Below are positions 57,016 through 64,000 of a DNA stretch of 64,000 nucleotides, piece by piece; position 1 is the stretch's first letter; every line of letters starts with the position of its first letter. The notes under the pieces were generated by a model. It was not told the DNA's origin. It did no database searches and saw nothing but the letters and a program-made list of their open reading frames with translations. This stretch comes from Xenopus tropicalis (Eukaryota; Chordata; Amphibia; Anura; Pipidae): NCBI RefSeq assembly GCF_000004195.4, contig NC_030677.2:58348222-58412221 (forward strand). Direction: 5' to 3'. The position numbers and the translations under genes are program-made.

Positions 57016-59270
57016 TGTAGGCAATGCAATACTGTGTGCAAACTGCACTTTTTACTGTGTTTTGTCATGTTTTTTACAAACAAAATGTTTTGTTATATTT
57101 GCGGGTTTGTAATTATGGCCCATGCAGTAAAAAGGGAATAATGTATCGTACTTACTGTGATCTTCCTTTCTGGAACATACTCCATATTTAGTATATCCCC
57201 CCATTCCCTATCAGGACCTTCCCCAAAGCCACCCCACCCCCACTATGGAATCTTTTTATCCTTCTGTTTTCTTTGCTCGATTGGAAGCAATATTTTTGCT
57301 TTTTAGCCTTGGAAAAGCATTAGGTGGCCAGAAATGGCACCAAGGGACTAGAGTTTTTTGATCCATGAGATCTCTTCCCCTGCACATTTCCTGGAAATGG
57401 AAAAAATTTTGCACAAATTTTTTTAACTCAGATGCATGTTGCGGTCAGGATTGAGTCTTTTCTGGTGCTGTGCACTTATATGATGTTTGCGTGTAATTCA
57501 AGTATATTGATGTAGCTTGCAGTGTGAAACCTGCATTTATCGCCATTCAGGGTTACCCTGCAGCTTTATGTGCACTTGTTGGATAAATGTTTGCTGGAAT
57601 TAGCTGGATATGCAAGGTGCTTAATGCAACTAAACATTGTATTTGGATGCAGGTACCTTTAATGAATAGGGTCAATATGCACAGAGATTGCGTCCATTTC
57701 AGCATGACCGCACTTTCAGCTGTTATTGCAAATGAGTCCTAATGATAACAGAGCAAGCATTATGCCCACTCCTACTGATAAGAATATAGATGAATAAATA
57801 TAAATAATAAAATAGTTTTTACCAAAATAACTTTTAAGTTCATTATAACATTATGTTTTATTGATAAAATATATGAAAGTAAAGTGAATACAATTTCTAC
57901 TTTATGAAGTTACTAATACATATTGTGGCTTGGGGAAACTATAAATAAATTATATATCCAGTTATATTTATGTGTGTGCATCATGTAGAGGGTGGCTGTT
58001 ACTTACTTAATGTGCCTTCTCTTTACCTGACCTGAACTATGTACATCTTTAATATCTCTAAAGCATCTTTATGACTATAGTGGATTCACTAATATAACAT
58101 AAGCATAAAGCCCTTCTCTATTCAAGTCTTTTTCACTCCCTGTTTCCTTGCCCCCCTTCTTCTTTTACAAAGTGCAAAAAGTCATACATCAGCCTGTTCA
58201 CACAGTGCCTGGGCAGTAATCACAAATAGCACATTAAGACTGCTAAGTAATACAGGCAACTGGACGTATACTTTGTTTGATAGTTGCCAAGGAGTAGGTT
58301 TTTGCTATTTGTTTTTGCTATTTTTTTCTGCTATTGGTAAAACTTGGGAACTGGGCAAAATATGCCTATTTAAATTCATTAAATGCTGGTGTGTATGGTA
58401 TTCAGAGACTGGACCCACAAGCAGAAGTATTTATCTTGAACGTCAGACATACACATCAGGCAGCCACACCTCCTCCCACTTATATCTGTGCTTGGAATAT
58501 TAAGAACCTCTCATTACAGCCATCTAAGCTCTATATGCATGCACATTGTATTTATCTGAAGACAGCGATGCTAAATAGCTGACATTTGTACAATGAAAAG
58601 AGTTTACCTAGAAATGATTACATGACAAAGTTCCTGCTGTAATTGTTACTTATCACCAAGTATTCCCACTAGTTCAGATATTCTTTTTATTTTGTTTTTT
58701 TTTCAAGCTGTGTCTGTATATGCCATGGAAAGCATCTGCAAATGATAGCTAATAAAAACATATAATATCAAATGAAAATGATCTAGCAAAAGATGTTAAC
58801 CCTGTCTATAGAGAGTGGTAGCCCTGTCACATCATAGTTGTACTGCATGGGAGCGTGCAGAAATGCATGAATCCACATTTCTATTATGCATTCTGGGTCA
58901 GTTCAAAGATGTGTCAGACAAAAAGAGCTGCACAGTACAACTATGTTTCAGCCCACTCCAATTCAATGGCAATGGCAGGTTCTAGGATTTAAATCATTTA
59001 ACAACCTTGGGATGAACTTTTATCCAAATGGCTGCAAGTGAAATAAAGGAATCATCCAGATTATAAAGTACAGCTTGCACTTAAAGGAGACCAGTCTTAA
59101 CGTCTTAAATGATACAGTATATTGCCATTTATTACAACAGCAGCCAGAAAAGTTCCATAATAAATGATCTAGAACTTTGTAAGCACTGGTTTTAGAAATA
59201 ACCATATCAATATCAAAACGACTTACACATTTTATATTTAGAGAGTTGTTCAAATTCGAATGGCTTTCTG
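57016..59270. other. Largely unique AT-rich DNA
   Basis: Two overlapping plus-strand frames (58273-58582) lack domains. No repeat boundary recognised. Confidence 0.45.
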
Positions 59271-59297
59271 GCAAAAAAAAAAAAAAAAAAAAAAAAA
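59271..59297 (+). repeat. A-rich homopolymer (about 25 A)
   Basis: An uninterrupted adenine run. No polyadenylation signal or target duplication was recognised next to it, so a retroposon tail could not be shown. Confidence 0.9.
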
Positions 59298-59379
59298 GAA
59301 AATGTCCTAACATAGCACAGGCAGTACCCACCATGATAGGCAGCAGGAGAACTTTTCATTGAACAATATGCTACATTTT

Positions 59380-59737
59380 CCTGACACCAGAACTAAACTT
59401 TTTTACATCCATCATAACATTGTCTTTGCATTCTATTTATAATTTTGCCTTGAAAGTATTTGCCCAATGCTTTTACATCACCTATCTGATCCCCATATTC
59501 CTCTGTGAGGGGGCTGCCATATTTGTGCAGCAGGAGGCCGTTACCATAAGAAGCTATAACTGACAGGCTGAGAAGGGACAGTCAGGTTGGCAAAATAGTC
59601 AAGTTTAGGAACTTCCAGTAACAATTGCTTACAAAATCACCCCTATTAGCAAAAAATGAACAACGTGACCTAAAGGTAAGTCTTAATGTACATTCATACT
59701 TTGAAGAGTAGTTTTTTTAGTGTCAGTATCACTTTAA
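59380..59737 (+). mobile_element. T2-type MITE, right end intact
   Basis: Same order as 38303-38665: ctgacaccagaactaaactt, caatgcttttacatcaccta, gaagggacagtcaggttggc, tgtacattcatactttga, ending tagtgtcagtatcactttaa. The left end is decayed. Confidence 0.8.
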
Positions 59738-60249
59738 GTAACCTAGCTTAAAAAAAATCCCTTTCATAAGAAGCCTTTGGTCTGAATCACCACTAACAAC
59801 ACGGCACAAAAATATCAAGAAGGAAAGGTTGCTTTTAGTCTGTTAAAGGGGTGGTCTACTGCTATACAAGGCAATTGCCTACCGTAATCTACACAGATAA
59901 CATTTCTTGTAACCAAAATCCTGCAAGTTAGTAAACCCAACTGAAGAACCCAGTCTTGTCAAGATTTTATAACAGTTAAATATGGCTCAGTGCTAATCAT
60001 CAGATAATTTACCCTTAAAGGGAAAATATGCCTCTTCTGTTTGACATGAGTTCACCCAAGTCAGGTTATGGAGAAAAGGTGAATAATCCCCAATTTTTTT
60101 TTTTTAATGCAGGCTTACCTAATTCTAAAGATTGAAAGGAAGCCATGTTACTTAAAACAACCATATGTCAACACCCTTTTGGCTCACAATGTAATGCAAC
60201 CCCTCTCTCATCTCTTGTTCCTTGGGATTGGATCTGTGAGCTTGGGGGA
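59738..60249. other. AT-rich DNA, nothing recognised
   Basis: No gene or repeat end identified. Confidence 0.4.
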
Positions 60250-60375
60250 GGGGGTTGCCACCTTTCCAGGAAAAAAATACAGGCCTTTTATATTTCCTCC
60301 CTAGTAATAACATTGACATCAAGCATCATTTTTACCAGCCTGACCAGTACAACACCAGCCAGGTGGCTACGATAA
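60250..60375. mobile_element. Short MITE with 'ggggttgccacct' end
   Basis: Left gggttgccacctttccagga and right caccagccaggtggctacga are inverted (gccacct/aggtggc). The interior 'ttttaccagcctgaccagta' is typical of a common Xenopus MITE. Confidence 0.65.
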
Positions 60376-61904
60376 ATGGGGGAGGGGTGTTAACAAGCAT
60401 ATAATCATAATATCCTTTCAATCAGTGGCATGGTATTTTTTCAGGTTTTCAGGTATTTCTGTGTTAAAAAAATACATTTTTATAAATTTTTGAAGTTTAT
60501 GCACCTTTCTGTACATAAGCCTAACTAAAGCAACTTGTGTCAAAAGGGGTGTATATTTTCCTTTAGGTTTCAGTAGCAGGGAATGACAGCTCGGCAGCAA
60601 AAGCAGGCACATGCATAGGAGGCTTGCACAAACAACACAACCATATACAGGAACAACTTGGTACCGAAGCAATGCTGCCTCATAATTTCCTGGCAACCAA
60701 ATGTTAAGCCTTTGTTGCCAGGTAATAACCATTTTCTATTATGGTATGCTAATGTGTTCATTAGGGTAACTACAATTGCACATGTAAAGTGGACAAGAAC
60801 GCAACTGAAAAAGCCTTTGCTGCATTAGTTGGTTGAAGCAGCCAGACATTTAAATAGCTATGTTAGGTTCTATGTGACAATAACAGCAATAGGCAACAGT
60901 GTGAATGCACCTTACCAGCACTCACTGGTAATATAAAGCAACATTTTTTTCCACTATAAACAAAATGTTGGACTGCGCAATCTTAATATCCAACAAGCAG
61001 TGTTCTGAACGGAAAATAAAACCATTGTTATAAAAAGTCTCTGCTTAATAAAATATTGAAGTAAGGTTTGGGTTATGTATATCTTTTTTATAGACAGTTT
61101 GCTTGCATACTGGGACCTGGCTGGAAGGTCTTTGCTCTGCTCTTGGAGAGGTGTAAATTGGCAGGAGTCCCAAATGCTGCACATCCCTTACAGTGGAATG
61201 CTAAACAGATTGCTGATAGGGGTGGCCCACAATGCACTGCTCTGCTCTTTCTTGGCTTCAAGTTAAAACAAGACAAAATTCACAGGACACCTACATTATA
61301 TTTATTAAAATAAAATGTAATAGTGCAGTCATTGGACAATTTTTCACATTTATTTTATTTTCCTCTATTAGGATTTGTATGCAAAAACACCATGTTACCA
61401 TATTGTGCCTCCCAACTCAATGATACCTACTTTTATTTGTGGAAAATTCTGGAACTGTAATAATAATTATAATAACTGGCCGACTAAATTCAAACAGATG
61501 TCTTCCTGGGATAAATGATTGGGCTATTTCCATTCCTTTATCTCGGTCCAACAACGTAATGCTTACATTAGGCAACTCCCATGAGCTTAGTTCCTATAGG
61601 AAAGCTAGGTGACTTTGCTTGGGGGCTACGTATGGTCTGTCACTAGTAACAATTATAATAATCCTCAAATATACTGCACTCAGCATTTGAAACTGAATAA
61701 ATATCCACTGCCAGCTTTTTTTGCAGAAATCAATGGCAACTGCTTATGTTTAGACAAAACCCATTGTAAGTTTAATCTGAGAACAAGATGCACTATTGTG
61801 CAAACTGTCTCCCAATAAAACGGTGCACCAGTATATGAAGATGAGCAAATGGGGAGTTTATACTTTGATTATTTACTGAATGCCAGCAATGACTGCTAAA
61901 AAGT
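60376..61904. other. Largely unique AT-rich DNA
   Basis: Frames at 60418-60761 (minus) and 61068-61313 (plus) have no recognised domain and are overlapped by frames on other strands or phases. Confidence 0.4.
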
Positions 61905-62225
61905 GCTGGAGATATATCCACTGTGATTGGAGGAAAAGAGATTTCGATATGAGCCCAGAAAGGTTACGGAATTCCCTGCCAAGGCAGGGAAGGTTGTAAT
62001 GTATGATTCATGGATGGTGTTCAACAATGGTCTGAAACATTTAGAGCAAAATGCTTTTATACAATTAGGATTTAACATCCATGCCAGAACAGAATAGGAT
62101 CTTTTTCCCCAATTAGGTTAAATAATTACCTTGCCTGCAGTGGGGGTTTATTTACCTTCTTTTGGATCATTTTGTTTAAGAAACTTTTCCCTCAATAAAT
62201 GTATGTGATTTTTTTAGCCTAACCT
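61905..62225 (+). mobile_element. Dispersed retroelement-like 3' region
   Basis: 'actgtgattggaggaaaaga', 'ggaattccctgccaaggcag' and 'ttaccttcttttggatcatt' are words of a very common Xenopus repeat whose 3' end reads towards 'caacctaacttaactatgtt'. The inverse end is seen at 32411-32560. ORF content is decayed; class not determined. Confidence 0.5.
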
Positions 62226-62559
62226 GTTAAGTATTGTAACCCTTTTTACACTCACCTTTGTACCTGTATACTGTACCTATAGTTAGATAAACAAATCTCA
62301 AAATCCTTCACAATACTCAGGGAAGCTAAGAAACTTGATTCAAAATATAAAGCAGTGCATCAATATTAATTGGTCCTGTAGCTTTAAAGATTGGGTGTTT
62401 TCTGGAAATTACCTAACACATGCATAGTACAAATATACATATCATAAAACATTTAATTAATAAGCAAAGAGAGAATAAGGCTACACATAGCTTTATGTTT
62501 CTAACTCTATAAGAGGGTCATAGATTAGGTTGTCACTCCTATACTGCAACCAAAGTGTA

Positions 62560-62830
62560 AAGGAAATGGGTTGAATGACAGAACAGAAAATTAAAAGGAA
62601 AGGGCATAATTACAAAGTAACTGTCAGAAACCTACTGCTGGATGGCAGGGTCATTGACCCTAGCAACCAGATGGCATTTTAAGTTTCAGGTTGAAGAAAG
62701 GCAGAAAGAAACATGATGGATACAAACACAAATCATTAAAAATAAGACCAATTGATTAGTAATGCTCACTAGGCTTTGTAATGGTCATGTCCATTTCTTT
62801 ATGCCTCCCATTAAAGGTGTTCTTTAATTC
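62560..62830 (-). mobile_element. T2-type MITE fragment
   Basis: 'gacagaacagaaaattaaaa' and 'cattgaccctagcaaccaga' belong to the family seen at 46594-46870 and 11925-12075. Both termini are decayed. Confidence 0.5.
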
Positions 62831-63408
62831 TTTTAGGCACTGGAAAAAAACTATGAACATTTCTTTCTTATTTATAGAATAAAATAATGTGTGTTTGATT
62901 AGTTTAGTCTTCCTTTAGATCTTTCTTGCTCTACACAGGGGTCTCAACTTAATTACTATAATTTAGAATTCCCTGCAGAACATCAGATTTACGCAGGTGC
63001 TTATGCTCTGATAATTCAGTTGTGCATTAGTATATAAAGCTTATGAATAATCCTAGGCAAGAGACCGAAAACTACAAAGAGATTCAGGGAAGCCCATAAT
63101 AACTGCTCCAAGCACTTCCTACCTGATGCAAGAGGAAAACTGACGTGTTGGTAGGACCATAATATTTTAGGTAAAACATCAGTAGTCTCTCAATGTTTGG
63201 TCCTTGAATTAAGAAAGAATGGAAACAAATGAATGGACCAGGGGTTTGTAACTATTATTTTTCTGCTGTAGGAAGCAGCTTGGTTAAAAGTTTACTTTGC
63301 GTTTTTTTTACTTTTTTAATTTGTAGTTGACTAATGCATTTGTTTCCCCCTCACTAGCTTTTTGGCTCAACTTTCATTGTTAGCATTTTATAAGCAGCCA
63401 CTGCATCT
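62831..63408. other. AT-rich DNA, nothing recognised
   Basis: No repeat end or coding signature identified. Confidence 0.4.
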
Positions 63409-63756
63409 TAAGGTGGCCATACACTGTAAGATCCACTCATTTGGTGAGGTCGCCAAATGAGCAGACCTTCTCCCAATATGCCCACCTAAGGTGGGTGATA
63501 TCAGGTCCTAGGGCCAAACGATTGAATTAAACTGGCGGACATAGGAGCCATCGGACTAAGGACCACATAAACAAGCCGATGTGATCCCCGATCCAATTGA
63601 AAATTAAACCTGCCCAAACGAGATCTGGACAATTTTAGGCCAAATCTTGGTCGGATAGGACCGTCAGGGGTGCCCATACACGACCAGAAAAGCTGCCAAA
63701 TTGGTCTAAAGGACCCGAATCAACAGCTAAAATCTGCCTGTGTATGGCCACCTTTA
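63409..63756. mobile_element. MITE with 'taaggtggccatacac' ends, full length
   Basis: Left end taaggtggccatacactgta is mirrored by tgtgtatggccaccttta at the right. Internal hairpins (tttggtgaggtcgccaaa; gcccacctaaggtgggt) follow the left end. Fragments of this family are at 13030-13125 and 41524-41606. No clean target duplication seen. The remaining 244 bp to the window end are unassigned. Confidence 0.8.
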
Positions 63757-64000
63757 GTCTGCCTGTTCAGTTTTTCTTATCACTTCCCATAGTCCTATTG
63801 TTGTGTTATAATTCTAACAAAAAGCCATAATGGGGTATGTCCAAGTAACTATAGCATTGGAGACCATAACCCATAAACAAAGGCCACAAACAAAGATTTC
63901 TGTAAAACAGATAACTTCTTAGTTTTTAGAGATACAACATAAAACTATTTCTGCATATTATAGTAAACACAGTTTAATATGTACAGCTGAATATAAATAG

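Noticed and set aside
59040..59297. Processed pseudogene ending in poly(A)
   Set aside because: No polyadenylation signal just upstream, no recognisable coding sequence and no target duplication around the A run.

Overview
This is AT-rich vertebrate genomic DNA, almost certainly from a clawed frog (Xenopus, most likely X. tropicalis). The species call rests on the repeats: many short DNA transposons of the Xenopus T2/Kolobok type (ends TTAAAGGAGAA..., TTAA target), the dispersed 'tacaggtatgggacc' inverted-repeat family, CpG-rich foldback elements, a 34-bp minisatellite carried on a hAT-like element, and L2 LINE fragments with (ATAC)n tails. No bacterial or viral gene organisation is present.

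No host protein-coding exon, rRNA, tRNA or known ncRNA gene could be supported. The open frames are short, lack family signatures, and mostly lie in repeats. Three broken coding remnants are recognisable, all from retroelements on the minus strand: an L2 reverse transcriptase with YADD motif (about 40.1-40.76 kb), an L2 C-terminus (28.7-29.0 kb) and a GIY-YIG-type endonuclease remnant of a Penelope-like element (22.0-22.4 kb). The window is either intergenic or one large intron.

Layout. 0-3.5 kb: three T2/Kolobok MITEs and a hAT element with exact 8-bp target duplications. 3.5-9.3 kb: mostly unique AT-rich DNA, one diverged repeat and a possible Penelope-type 3' end. 9.3-16.5 kb: two hAT copies carrying the 34-bp minisatellite, CpG-rich foldback sequence, an inverted-repeat MITE and pyrimidine-rich tracts. 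16.9-20 kb: a cluster of T2 MITEs including an inverted pair. 20-22 kb: unique. 22-25.6 kb: Penelope remnant, an element with 'actcgagtataagcc' ends, a 507-bp CpG-rich palindrome and the third minisatellite. 25.6-27.7 kb: unclassified. 27.7-32.9 kb: GC-rich hAT element, L2 piece, T2 and Kolobok MITEs, further repeats. 33-39.5 kb: sparse repeats, an L2 3' end split by a CpG-rich MITE, and a pre-miRNA-like hairpin. 39.5-42.5 kb: L2, a LINE tail with poly(A), and a pile-up of five DNA elements plus a TATC microsatellite. 42.5-64 kb: unique DNA with scattered MITEs, two clear nested insertions (47.9 and 53.4 kb), two Penelope-type 3' ends and a terminal foldback MITE.

Functionally the window is a transposon graveyard dominated by non-autonomous cut-and-paste elements. 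No transposase gene is visible, so all would depend on enzymes encoded elsewhere. The most notable structures are long foldbacks that could form hairpins or double-stranded RNA, and CpG-dense patches that lie only inside transposons.
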